From Siphonodentalium dalli (lineage: Eukaryota; Mollusca; Scaphopoda; Gadilida; Siphonodentaliidae), in contig CP136066.1 of the NCBI GenBank assembly GCA_032622095.1, forward strand, positions 58,684,609 through 58,748,608: a DNA stretch of 64,000 nt, written 5' to 3'. The position numbers and the translations under genes were made by a program. The notes under the pieces were generated by a model. That model ran no database searches. It was not told the DNA's origin and saw nothing but the letters and a program-made list of their open reading frames with translations. Shown in pieces: positions 1 through 12,200 of this stretch. Each line of letters opens with the position of its first letter. Positions within the stretch are counted from its first letter, which is position 1.

Positions 1-170
1 AGGTGCCAAATAAACATATGCGGGCACGTTTATTAATTTGGACTGAAAAATACACAACATCACGTTTATTTGGCAATGAGATACATAGTGAAAATGCCAT
101 CACTATTATTAATATTAGCAAAATTGACAGCCCAGCACTCATATTTGGCCATCACGTTTATTTGGCACCT
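1..170. mobile_element. Foldback element with perfect 15-bp ends
   Basis: aggtgccaaataaac (1-15) and gtttatttggcacct (156-170) are exact inverted copies. The element may extend beyond the window edge. Related ends occur at 14399-14824. Confidence 0.6.
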
Positions 171-500
171 GAGAGTACGTTGTAATGGGGGGGGGGGGAC
201 TCAGGTCGGCATTTTGTATTCGGATCTTTATTTAGTGATCTCAACTTTTCAACCTGACAAACTTGGTATCTGACCAAATTCTAATTTTTGTCAGAAAACC
301 CTGACCAGTTTGGAATCAGTTTGTGATCCCTGGTCTGCAAGCACGAGAGAGCAGTACGCTACCTCTACCGGCCATACATGCTTCATACTAGTATGTAAAT
401 CTTACATTAATTATCAGAGCACAGCTCTATTCGAGAGCATCTAGCTCTGTTTGAATAGTTGGGTCCACCAACTAGCTTCATAGTCATATATAACAATTAA

Positions 501-764
501 CATGATACATTGCCAATGTACCAACCAATATTTACAAACAAACCATATGTGAGGCTCCCTGTGGGAATAAAAGATAATTCACTGGTGATGAGACGCGTGG
601 AGCAACGTAAACCCTCAAAAAACGCAATCTCAAACAAAGCCCGAGCATTATGGAATAGCCTCCCTGAAGATTGCAGATTACGCATTGAAAGTGAAACATG
701 TAGGCCTATTGACTACCCCAAATATCTAAAAGATCACTTTATCAATGACTATTATCATAAATGA
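501..764 (+). pseudogene. C-terminal fragment of a non-LTR retrotransposon reverse transcriptase
   Basis: The frame open from 501 to the stop at 764 encodes LVMRRVEQRKPSKNAISNKA then RALWNSLPEDCR and KYLKDHFINDYY. The R.WNSLP...(F/Y)K..LK..F pattern is the usual C-terminal tail of jockey/CR1-like reverse transcriptases. No catalytic domain remains upstream (stop at 498). Downstream sequence, split by the 886-1691 MITE, runs to about 2010 and may be the element's 3'UTR. Confidence 0.6.
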
Positions 765-885
765 TCCATATGTGTTAATGACCTTCTATATTATTCAAAT
801 TCATCAAAGAATAAAAAATAAACAAACTTCCATATTCTTAGCCCAAATCAACTGAGCTCCACTGGTGATTCAGTCACATCCTTAC

Positions 886-1691
886 GGGAACGGGACTACC
901 CGCCCCCGAGACAACCTGCCCCTATGCTATTTTGGGGGCGGGTTGTCCCGATAAATGAGGGCGGGTTGTCCCGAAATTGTTAATAGTGATTATGTTCTTT
1001 GATGATATATTATTAATGATTTTTATCAACAAAACATGTGTTTATTCATTAATTATGTCAATGCGTGGACTGAGATAAAGAATGACTCGATGGTTTTGAC
1101 AACTGAACGGCACTTAAGGTAAGTGAAGACTAATTAAAAGGGGTGCTTTCAAAACAAACGTTTTATGCAAATGGTTCATTATCACAGTGTGTTATCACAA
1201 CACATGTCCGATCCACCGAGGTTAACAACAGCCAGCTTTCTGAAGATGTGCTCAAACGTCTACGCAACGAAGAAGAGACCGGCACAGTGCAGACAGACAG
1301 CAGCAGCAGCGACAGCTTCAAATTAATCATTGTTCGTTAAACTTATTAAATTGTGTTTTTAATCTTCGTTCATATTCATTCGTTCCGTTTTTAAATTTCG
1401 TTCATTAAACTTCGTAATAAATAAACATATTATCGTTGATGCATTTTTGTGTTCATAAGTTATATTATATTACATGTGTATTTATTGTGGTCTATGTTGT
1501 TAAATCAAATAAAAATCTATAAAAAAAACAACCCAGTTTCGTTAAACAAACTTCTTGTAATCCCGTCACACCCTCCTAATTAGCCACTGATTACCGCTAA
1601 TTGATTTTTGGGGGGCGGGTTGTCCGTGGGCGGGTTGTCTCAGAGTGAACGGGGGCGGGTTGTCTCGGGGGCGGGACGTAGTCACGGACCC
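886..1691. mobile_element. Mutator-like MITE with perfect 9-bp TSD
   Basis: Left GGGAACGGGACTACCCGCCC; right, reverse-complemented, GGGTCCGTGACTACGTCCCG. Both continue into GAGACAACC.GCCCC. Flanks catccttac (877-885 and 1692-1700) are exact. The subterminal GGGCGGGTTGTC motif is repeated several times at both ends. Confidence 0.85.
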
Positions 1692-1700
1692 CATCCTTAC

Positions 1701-2010
1701 ACATTTATTAAATTGAAATAATAATGTTTCATGAAATCAAGTAACATATAGTTCTATTGCTTATGAGCATATCTTCAACATATTATGCACACCATTTACC
1801 ACCCCACCCCAACATACATCTCTTTCTCTCTCTCTCTCTCTCTCTGAACTGTTCTTCTCCTCTTGCACTTGCACCCACATGTAGTTTATGTCTATATTAT
1901 AATTATTATATTATTATAGGGCTCTGACCCATAAGCCATGGCTTCCACAGAGCCCCATTACCATATTGTAATTTATAAATTGATCATCAAATAAAATCAC
2001 TTGAGTTTGA
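1701..2010 (+). mobile_element. Probable 3' tail of the retrotransposon
   Basis: Includes a (CT)n run (about 1829-1850), a gggctctg..cagagcccc hairpin (1919-1955), and ends aaataaaatcac-ttgagtttgag, a polyadenylation-like end with a short tail repeat. Confidence 0.4.
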
Positions 2011-2629
2011 GTTTAATCGATTCGTATGAGGTTCTGAGCTCTAGGCGACAGTGATTTACCAAAAGAAATTGTAATAGTGCCCATCTGACTGTAAAAGTTA
2101 TCCAAATTCGAGGTATGCCACTTCAAACCACGATCAACAGGTGATTATCGAACAATATTGCCAAATAAACAATATGAGAGATTCAGAAAAGAGTACGATT
2201 CTAGATTATCCAAATAAAACCGTCGATATATACCAGGGTTGTGACAGCAGATAAACTTTTAACACGCTCGAAGAAATCAACTTCAACACGATGGGTTTCA
2301 TAAAAGTATTAACCCAGGCAGATGAACGTAATGAACACATTGTAGGTGAAACGAAATAACAGCGTCACATTCGAGAACAAGAAAACCATAGTCAGAAATG
2401 GTAATGTCCTCAATATATTTTTGTTTTTTGTTTTAATATTTTTTTCTCGTATTCTTTAACAATTTTATAATTTCACCCATACAGAGCCCCAGACAAACAT
2501 GAGCAGACGACACTCTTCTATATGCTTCTATATATGTGTGGGGCTCCATGCAGGGTAATGGATGTTTTTATTTATGTCCTAAAAATTGTAAGAAACATTT
2601 ATTTAAAAAAAATGATAAAAAATTGTTAG
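2011..2629. other. Unassigned stretch
   Basis: No gene or repeat recognised apart from T-rich runs. The final part (ttctttaacaattttataat) resembles the flank of TTAA hairpin MITEs. Confidence 0.35.
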
Positions 2630-2698
2630 GCCAATGCATTCTCTTATATATGCGAGGCGACCTATGGTCGACTCGCATATATAAGAGAATGCATTGGC
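2630..2698. repeat. 69-bp palindromic core (solo)
   Basis: 27-bp perfect arms (gccaatgcattctcttatat... and its complement) around gcgacctatggtcga, which itself is nearly self-complementary. Same core as in the TTAA MITEs at 19318, 21194, 27525, 27674, 40630, 40762 and 59664. No TTAA terminus was identified nearby. Confidence 0.92.
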
Positions 2699-3213
2699 AC
2701 AGGGTAAAACAAATTCCGACTTACGACTGGATTTGATATGGCGGGTCACATATATCACTCCAATATCTTTCTCGTATGTTGACCAATCGCATGCTTTTCA
2801 ACTACAAGGCTGAATTGAAAACGAATATGATTACCTCTCAAACATGAAAAGTCTCTAGTAGATGTTTCTCTGGTTGACGTGTCTGATACAAATGAAGTGG
2901 ATACAGTAGGCGCCATTGTCCACTAAACATATAAGTAATTAACCATATATATAAGCAATAAATAAGGCCACTCTCATTGGTTTTCTGTGATAAATTTAAC
3001 AAGGTTACTGAAATTGTTGGGGAGAATTGTGATAAAGTTACCCAGGTTAATACAATTTCACGTTTAGCAAATAAATATTCACATTTTACGATCAAAATTA
3101 CCACCTCCAGTTGGACCAGTACTAATATTTCTTAATTAATGGCTATTCCTTGTCAAAACTGAACAGCATTTCCCCCAGTCACTTTTAAATCGCGTTCATA
3201 TTGTGAGATTTGC

Positions 3214-3690
3214 TTAAAGGTACTCAATCCGTAAAGAGGGTCCCCATCTCAACAGATTCCAACAACAACAATCCGATCAGAGGGTCCTATATTACTATTT
3301 CTTTGGCTTTGGGGGTAAACAATATTTGATTCGAGTCGAGGAACCCATCAAACAAAGCTCAGAGTTATTAGATATTGATTTTTCAAATTTGTTATTAACT
3401 CGAGATGAGTACTAATAACTGCCGTAATCTGCTCTGGATGTGTACTCCAAATCTATTCAAACAGACAAGGATGGATAACTCTAAAATCAAGTGGTAATTT
3501 TAACGCAATTTTGACTGGGTTCTGGGCCAGATAGTATTCCCGATAATGAAAAATAATAGATTTCTAAAATCGATATCTAACAAATCTGAGCTTTGATGGG
3601 TGACTTCCTCGACTCGAATCAAATATTTTTGACCCTCGAAGCCATTGAAATAGTAATTGAGAGGAGTTTTATCGGATTGAGTACCTTTAA
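3214..3690. mobile_element. TTAA element with AGGTACTCAA ends, copy 1
   Basis: TTAA then AGGTACTCAATCCG at the left; CGGATTGAGTACCT then TTAA at the right. 477 bp. Nearly identical to 4199-4684. TTAA duplications are piggyBac-like. Confidence 0.85.
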
Positions 3691-4198
3691 CCTGAGTAAC
3701 TTTATCACAATTCTCTCTTTTCAGTCGTTCCTTGTTCAATTCAATGAAATTTTATATTTGAATTTGATTAATTTCATTTTTTATTCCTATGGGATCAAAA
3801 TGTTGGAAACTAACAATTGTAAATAAGATGTAATCGAAAAAGCGATTACATGTAGTGAAGTAATTGTAATCATAATCGATTATATTTTAAAAGTGTAATT
3901 AGTAATCATAAATGCAATCATGTAAATCCAAAGTAATTGTGTCGTATTGATTACATTGGCATGTAATCGTCCCAACCCTGGTCCCCGATCGGCTGACCCG
4001 CGGACAGGTGGTCCTGTGTACATACAGAGAAAGTTTGGTTCCCAGAGGAACCAAAACTGCATGGTTCATATAGGTTTGTCCCAATAGGGGAACCAAACGA
4101 AGAACCAAACAAACATGTTTTGGCATATAAGTATAGACATCGCTGACTATATAGGCTAATTTATTTATAAGATTTTTTTTTCATTTTACACGCGCAAT

Positions 4199-4684
4199 TT
4201 AAAGGTACTCAAACCGTAAAGAGGGTCCCCATCTCAACAGATTCCAACAACAACAATCCGATCAGAGGGTCCTATATTACTATTTCTTTGGCTTTGGGGG
4301 TAAAAAATATTTGATTCGAGTCGAGGAACCCATCAAACAAAGCTCAGAGTTATTAGATATTGATTTTTCAAATTTGTTATGTTCTCGAGATGAGTACTAA
4401 TAACTGCCGTAATCTGCTCTGGATGTGTACTCCAAATCTATTCAAACAGACAAGGATGAATAACTCTAAAATCAAGTGGTAATTTTAACGCAATTTTGAC
4501 TGAGTTCTGGGCCAGATAGTATTCCCGATAATGAAAAATAATAGATTTCTAAAATCGATATCTAACAAATCTGAGCTTTGATCATTTTGATGGGTGACTT
4601 CCTCGACTCGAATCAAATATTTTTGACCCCCGAAGCCATTGAAATAGTAATTGAGAGGAGTTTTATCGGGTTGAGTACCTTTAA
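4199..4684. mobile_element. TTAA element with AGGTACTCAA ends, copy 2
   Basis: Same orientation and internal sequence as copy 1 with few substitutions and a short insertion (atcattttg near 4582). A diverged third copy is at 37560-38013. Confidence 0.85.
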
Positions 4685-5559
4685 CAGGTTAGATGTTATA
4701 CCAGTGAGAAGGATTATTGTCTGTAGTATTATTGCTCGACAGACGCACGTTGCATCTGCTGATATCGTGCTTCCTGATTCATATCTCATTCGTTATCTTT
4801 TTAGAGCACTGAAAATAAGGGTGTTCGGGATAACCCCACTCTCCCCTATATATAAGTGATATAATTCAAATATGTTGAATCAAAGATTAATTAGGACGCA
4901 TCAATATTATTGATGTTTCCTAATTAACTTGATCTTTGACGAATATGTTAATTGGAAATAAATTGTATCACTGGTTTTTTGTTCATGTGTTGGAGGAATA
5001 AACATTCTCTCTCTCTCTCTCTCCCCTCTCTCTCTATGTCTGGAACGTTTTTGCAGACCCCCCCCCCCCCCACCACGTCACAACATCGAAAACGGTAATT
5101 CATGGGTGCCTGTACCCTTGAGGTGGTGGCACGAGTTGGAGACTTGAGGATAGCTTAATATATTAGGGGCGCACAACCCACCCAACCGTTTATTTGATGA
5201 TTTCAAATAATTAGTGATTACCCTCAGTTGATTGCGAAATGAACCTGGTAAATTTGTGAATTATTGTTTACATATGAATTATGATGTCTATTCATCATGA
5301 TGCTTGAAAATAATAGCGGAGAAGAATTGTATGCATAGGACATAGGTACTGCAGATTGACTGCTCATAAAGCTGGGTACCCAGCTGTAAATTTTATAAAA
5401 GCTGGGTACCGTACCCAACTGAAAGTTTTAAAAAGCTGGGTACCCAACTGAACGAAAGGGGTGACAATGACCATTTCAGCCTTCATGGGTGCCACTTTTG
5501 CCATCTACTTATTAATTTCAACAAAACCCATATCAGATATGGGTTGCACATAAATTAGA
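4685..5559. other. Upstream region with simple repeats and hairpin
   Basis: Holds an imperfect hairpin (4880-4942: tcaaagattaattagga and its complement), (CT)n at about 5009-5034, poly-C at 5058-5071, and three gctgggtaccc units at 5370-5447. No coding feature. Confidence 0.5.
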
Positions 5560-5831
5560 CGATCGGTAATTTTATCGTGCTTATATAAATTTAATCTCTG
5601 ATGATCCCACTTATTGCTCCATGACGTGGAGACAAAATGCCGGTCACAAGAACGGTACAATAGTTAGTCGGAATGTGTGTTTACCTCTCATAACAAGGGA
5701 GATAATTTCGAACTGCCGTCGCCATTTTTATGAAAAGCGTGAGATGCTTTGTTGAATAAATTACGCGAAAAAATCAAATTTACGATTATCAAATACGCAA
5801 TAACCACTTTAGTTCGATAAAAATCAACAAA
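5560..5831 (+). promoter_or_regulatory. Presumed promoter and 5'UTR of YLPM1
   Basis: This is the unique stretch just upstream of the YLPM1 start codon. It contains a TATA-like string (TTATATAAAT, 5581-5590), a CRE/ATF-like TGACGTGG around 5622, and GCCATTTTT at about 5721, which resembles a YY1 site in the position and orientation common near transcription starts of housekeeping genes. The ATG at 5832 has A at -3 (acaaaATG). No transcription start can be read from sequence alone, and an upstream non-coding exon is possible. Confidence 0.35.
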
Positions 5832-6224
5832 ATGTACAACAATTGGCAACCACCAGGGAGTGTTCCGAACGCTGTTCCCCAATACGGGATGCAAACCCCC
5901 GCAACAATTCCTGGCACGATGTTTGCAGCACCGCCTCCGGCAGCAGGTCAACAACAACAATTCTATCCACAACAACAACAACAACAACAACAACAGCAGT
6001 GGTATGGATATGACTATTCGCAACAGCAACAAGGATATGCAGTTCCTGGATTTCCTCCACAACAAATGATTCCGCAGCAGCCACCTCTTCCATCGGACAA
6101 TCCACCTTTGCCGCCAAGTGATTCGGCTCCTGCTCCTCCCCAACCTGATGCTAGTTCAGTTCCCCCACCACCACAAGATGAAAAGCCACCATTACCCCCA
6201 GAGCCCCCACCCGATGACAAATTG
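5832..6224 (+). CDS. YLPM1: YLPM1 exon 1: N terminus, poly-Q and proline-rich YLP region
   Basis: Encodes residues 1-131. It starts MYNNWQPPG, like the MY.NW start of vertebrate YLPM1, which supports this ATG. A ten-glutamine run (residues 47-56, mostly CAA codons, hence probably length-variable) follows. Residues 84-131 are proline-rich (QQPPLPSDNPPLPPSD, then KPPLPPEPPPDDKL), matching the human PPLPPP..PPPLPPEEP block. The exon ends ATTG|GTAAGT in phase 0. The reading frame stays open beyond the donor to 6539, but that part is repeat-derived (a hAT-like element starts at 6424) and is taken as intron. Confidence 0.92.
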
Positions 6225-9200
6225 GTAAGTTTACAACCTCTAGCATCCTGCCCAAGGGCCTGTGAGTGTGATGCTTTCCATTCTGTGAGTGTGTCAACAA
6301 TGTCACTTGTGCTGACTGTTGCCTGTTCAGGCTGTTGGGGTCGTTGTCGTAATATTTTATGCATAATTCAATTATGTATACAGAAATGTGCACCAGTCTC
6401 GGTCGGCGAGAAATGTAGCAAGTCAGGCCTGGAAATCTCAAGGCGGGCTGGCGGGCTGCCCGCCTACAGCCCGCCTAGAATTTTCCAAGGCGGGCTTTTT
6501 ATAGCCCGCCTCGTCTACGATAGGACATTTAGTACTTAGTTATTTTATTGTGTTTAATGAGTAAAATACTGCATCGAAATCGTAATTATATTGTACAGTG
6601 TGGGGACTGTGCGCATGCGTGACCTGACGGTAATGTCAAATGGGAATTATATCGGAATCAGTAAATTCCGGAACGAACTGTTTCGTAAATCTGATCTTTT
6701 GATCGATTCTCACACATTTTATGACCAAAATAAATTATTTCTCTTCATAAGATTGAGCTTACAATATATTTCACTGGATACAATGAACACATGTTTGTTG
6801 ATAGTGAGAACGAAATGTCACTGTCCCAATTAAGGTCAACCTTTCGTTCCGATTCCGGTTCCTATCAGTGAAAATTGTATTTAGCTTGCAGCCGTCTTTT
6901 ATCGCTTCGATTGACAATATTTTAATATAATTAGCTAAATGTATCCACGTATTCTAGTTTACACTGTTATTCAATTATTAAAGTTTAGAAACTGCAAACA
7001 CCCAGTAAATCTCTCGATAGCGACTTGACCGCTGCAAGCAGCAGTCTGCGATCGGCAATGGAATATGGATTACTTTGAGAGAAAAGGCAGTCAATATTCA
7101 AGTGCAAATATACTGGTGTTAATATTGTTCTTGATTGTGTATTTTATGTAAAATTACACTTTCATGGAGAATGCTTTTAACGTGGACAAACTCACCCAAT
7201 TCCGTTGCATGGGTTGGACACCGACTGACAAATTGTTGAGTACAAACACTCTTACAATTTGTTTCTGGTTCATATAAATTATCATAACATATAAAACATA
7301 GTTAAATATTCACCATACCATAATTACTGTGGGGGATTTTGACATTCACAACTCTGTCGACACTTTGTTTCCACATGAAAAAAATTAATTTAGATGGAGT
7401 TATACAACATCAAAAATATACAAACTAACGGCAGTAGTAACTCAGATAAAATAAATCATAACTTTAAAAGTTGAGGAGGGCTATAGCCCTCCTAGGCATA
7501 TCTAGGAGGGCTATTAATAGCCCTCCTGGATTTTCTAGATTGCCAGCCCTGGCAAGTGCCATGAAAATGCAGCATCTCCCTTCGAAATGCAGTAAGTCCT
7601 GTTGAAATGCAGCAAGTAGCGACCGGAACGTCATGACGTCACGGACAGTTTCCTATTCTGCTCTATAGTAAATTTTACCTTTAATTTTTTATATTTCAAA
7701 TAATACTCTAATGCCACGAAAAATGATTTAGTGATTCCTAAAATTCATAATATAACTGTTTTAGCTGTCAAAAAGGTATCTAAATTACATTTGGCACAAC
7801 TACAATTTTTTGAAGGAAGGCACACAGGTCTGTGCTTTGTTACTAATAGGAAGAAATTCGGATTGTCAATTTGAGAGACGCCCATATGTGAATATTTCAA
7901 ACCAACACTCCAAATTTGCCGTCCTGTCAATCAATACAGAATGCAAGCTGGTAGGAGGAGTCATCTGCATCAATTTGCTACACGATTATATAATATCTTA
8001 CCTCAGAAAGCTGAGGATGCAAAATGGCCTTTGACCTAATTTTAATAATAACTTCAAAAGACGAGATTTGGCATGTAAACACATCAAAATCGTTAAATAT
8101 ATACTATATACTATGTTTACATTAAGCAGCAATAATTTTAGATGGAATTTTCAAAAACAATTTACTTCTATTAAAATACATGTCCATTTGTGGTTGCAGA
8201 TGAATCCCAATCTCACCATTAAATCTGCAGTCTTTAAAACCTGCCTGTGGTAATCTTGTTTGTTCAACTCCCATGTCTTATGGGAAGAAGTCTTATCTGC
8301 TAGAGAGCAATATACATGTAGAAGACTTTCTATATCAGAATTTAAAGTTCCTCTCCCCAGTCAATCAAGGATTCATAGTGTTCAGGCATAGTTACATGTA
8401 CTAGTATGTATACAGACAGTATAAAGATGACTGCATGTCTACCATATCAAACACCCTTCTGGGATGGGCACTAAAAAGCACATGAAATTATCTACTGGTT
8501 TGTTTGGGTATATAAAACTTACAAGCATGCATATGCCAATTTGAATGCTGAGGTGTGGTACCTCAGTCAAGGTGTGGCCTGTGGTACCATTTTCAGTGTG
8601 GTGTGGGACTTTATATTTCAGTGTGGTGTGGGACTTTATATTTCAGTGCAGTTGAGGGATGTCTGAGGAACATTTACACCCTGTGCAATGTGTCTGAGGT
8701 GCATGTGAGATATGTGTCTTACAGTAGGTCCTGAGGTGTATGACCAAATATTTAAGTGAGGTTTGAATTAATATCATACAAGTTATGTTATTATAAAGTA
8801 ATAGTGTATGTCTTGGGCCTGTTGATATGTCAATATTGTGCTCTGAGAAAGATGTGCCACCACAATCTAAACTGAGAGAATAATTACAAGAGAGCTGCAT
8901 AATTGAGTGCCTGGGTGGCATTTGTTTGTTCACATTGACAATACTTATCATATTATTGTGCTACATTAACTGTTTACTTGCAATATACATGGACAGCCTT
9001 AACACAAGTATAAAGAGTAAGCATTAATGTACTTCTTAACTGTTCGGGGAAAAAATAAAAAAATATTACCAAAAAAAAAAAAATCCCTACCTACCTACCT
9101 GGAATTTTTTGGCACCGTAATAGGAAACAAATAATTTTTTTTTTTTGGCCTGATATGTAAACAATGGAGTAATCAGGATAACTTGAGCCTGTAATTCACT

Positions 9201-12200
9201 CAATGTTCTTGCGTATTCCAGAAGGCAGGAACTTTATAGAATGGACACATGCCATTCTGAGAATAGTTTATCATTTACTGCCTGGTAATAGTGTGTACAA
9301 TTTTACATCCCTTATAACGAAAACCCGGAGTGTTATATCTCTCGTTTATAATTTGATTTTACGTGGTATTTTTCAATAGTAAAATAATATTCAATAAAAC
9401 CGTATATCGCGGTGTTATTTTGGAAAAATCGCGGTTTTTAAAAACGTCAATACCGCCCAACCCTAGCGTGTTCAAATAGAGGTTCACGATGGGGAAGTTA
9501 GGCCAAATAAAAAAAGTGTTGTGGTTCGGGTTTCGTGCCAGAACAAAATAGGGTAGGTAGGTACTAGTAGGGTTTTAATTTTTTTTTTATTTACAGAGAT
9601 GGTCCCTTTAGTATAATTATGCCAGTTGGTCACTTATTTACAAAATGTATTAACCATTTCAGAATCTTACATGTACATGTACTAGGGCTGCAACGATACA
9701 TGTTTTTACGATACAATACATACCGGTATCACGATACATGACCAACAATACAATACGTATCACGATACGCAAAAAACATGTTCTGCATGATTTTCTACCT
9801 AAATTGCATTAACAATTAGTAAATATGGGTTATTTTTCCATTCGATGACAAAAAAGGGGTGACTTTTTGTAACGCGATACACTTTGCATGCTACGATACG
9901 CATATCGTGTGACAGCGTATCGCGATACAAGTGTATCGCGATGAATCGATGCAGCCCTAACATGTACATATTTGTGTCCATGATATTCAGACACTAGATA
10001 TTAAAATATACGTTATCTACCCTGTGTATCAAGTATGAGTTGTGTTCAAATGTTATGTTATAGAAAATACTGCATTGAAAAATGTGGATATGTAGATTCA
10101 TCCAAGCTGGACCAAGCATGTTATGATTTGAGAATTATTGCACACATTTGTAATGGTGTAAGTTATAAGATGAGTCTGCCACCTACATGTAGCCCATGCA
10201 CCATAAGAAACTTGTGCAATAGATGTTCAACTCATTAAACACACATGGACTGGTCTATACACTGAGAAATTTGGGAGAGGTGAAACAAGTTGGCTTGCAG
10301 CTTTCATGGCTCATTGGGTGTAGGACACCAAATTGTCACATCACCAAGCGCAATTGAGTGAAGGGTTCAAATTCTGCATGTCGACTTACATGTAAGTTTG
10401 GATCCAATACTCCATTTGGATCTCCAATTCATTATCTGGATGAGTTACGGGCCAGTCGCCAATGGCAAGTGCTACTATTTTCAGTAATATACTAGTTTGT
10501 GTTCACCAACCAAACATATGAATGTGTCCTGGTGGTTGTCATAGTACATGTACCAACTGAGAGCGAATACTAAATACATGTAGTAAATTGCCAGTGTTTT
10601 TGTGTAGTTTAGGGCATTCTGGGGATGGAGCAGATCATACAGTGGAGCAAAAGTGAAATGTAATCTGTGATATTAGAAATAATATTTATCAATGATTAAT
10701 TGGTGTTTAATCTCACTTTCAGCAACTAAAGCTCTATATTGTGACATAAAAGAAAGAGGAGAAATATGTTTAGGCTAGGCATATACTTATTGCTCCTCCC
10801 ACTTTTAGGAAGATTTTGCTCCATGCAGTGACTACCGAGGCCCTCTACTTACTCCATGCTGGAACATGTCCCGATAGTCCTGAATCATAAACATGTGCCG
10901 ACATGCTCCTTGTGGGCCGCACAAGGTTAATATTCATCAAAGGTCTTATATTTTTCGAATTGCTGATGATTACGTTCGCATATTGATTGGTGAACAGTAA
11001 ACTGGTTCTGCATTCTGGGGTGAGGGGGTTTGACAGTGACATTTATGGAGAATGTGATGTGAGATATAGCCTTAAGTATTTTTTGTTGGGCTAAATGTTC
11101 GCATTTTTCGACAATAATCGCTATTATAGAAGACATTTTCTCTGTATTATGCGGTCACGAATTTTGGCGACATGAATTATTAGAAACCGGATACGAGGAA
11201 TAAACGTACTACTATAAATCATACCGTTCTTCGTTTCCGTACGCGATGCGCTGCGCTACGGAGATCGTTGTAATTTAGTTTTTATATCAACAGGCACCGA
11301 TCTCTGAATAATATTTTACAAACTTTATGCAATTGTTGCAGACGAGTGGTCATTATACTGTGATGTTACTGATGTACAATCATTGTTCAATACACATTTA
11401 CTCAACCTCCCATGGCCCACAAATCGTAAATAAAACATAGGGATGTATTGTGCAGACTTTATTCATGAAATATTTCATATATTATACATTGTACTTACCA
11501 ATTGTTATATACCAAAATAATATCGTGATAATATCGTTTATCGTCACCATAATATTGTGATATTTTTTTTGGCCAATATCGCCCAGCCCTAGCCACCGCG
11601 CCAAAAAAACATTATATTTTGTTGGCAATGTTCCATTTAAATCTGTTAACGATTAACTCGACCGTGTTTGTTGCGTTGCAGGCCTGGAAATCTCAAGGTG
11701 GGTTGGCAGGCTGATTGCCTACTGTCCGCCTAGAATTTTACAAGGCAGGCTTTTTATAGCCGTTTCCATTTGTGATGCAGCCGAATTCCCATCCAACACT
11801 CATTATGCTCTGATGATTTACTAAACACTGCTGAGAAATACTGGGACAGGGCCCTGTAATAAAAGGAGTCAATATAGTTTGGTACCCAGGGGATGCTTAA
11901 AATTTATATTGCATTTTAAAGTACCTGGCACGATAGGACCCCACCCATAAGACAAATACCATATACATGTACATGTACATATGTATTTGTCTTTGTGTCT
12001 ATTCAGTGTCTATTGTGCTTAAATATGTTATATAGTACCGGTATATCAAATTGAGTATACCAGGCCTTAAGATTCGACAATTATCACCAAATCGATTCTC
12101 GTAATGATTTTCGCGAAACTTAAATTTTCAGTGCTTTATGACTAACTTGATTCAGCATTTGATTCTCTCAGAATTAAATGTATTTTGAGCCCTGGTATAC

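Noticed and set aside
5975-6010. CAA/CAG run as a non-coding microsatellite
   Set aside because: It lies inside exon 1 and encodes the poly-Q tract in frame.
6225-6539. Extension of exon 1 reading frame beyond 6224
   Set aside because: A consensus donor GTAAGT lies at 6225, exon 2 continues the protein as in the human order, and the extension enters a transposon at 6424.
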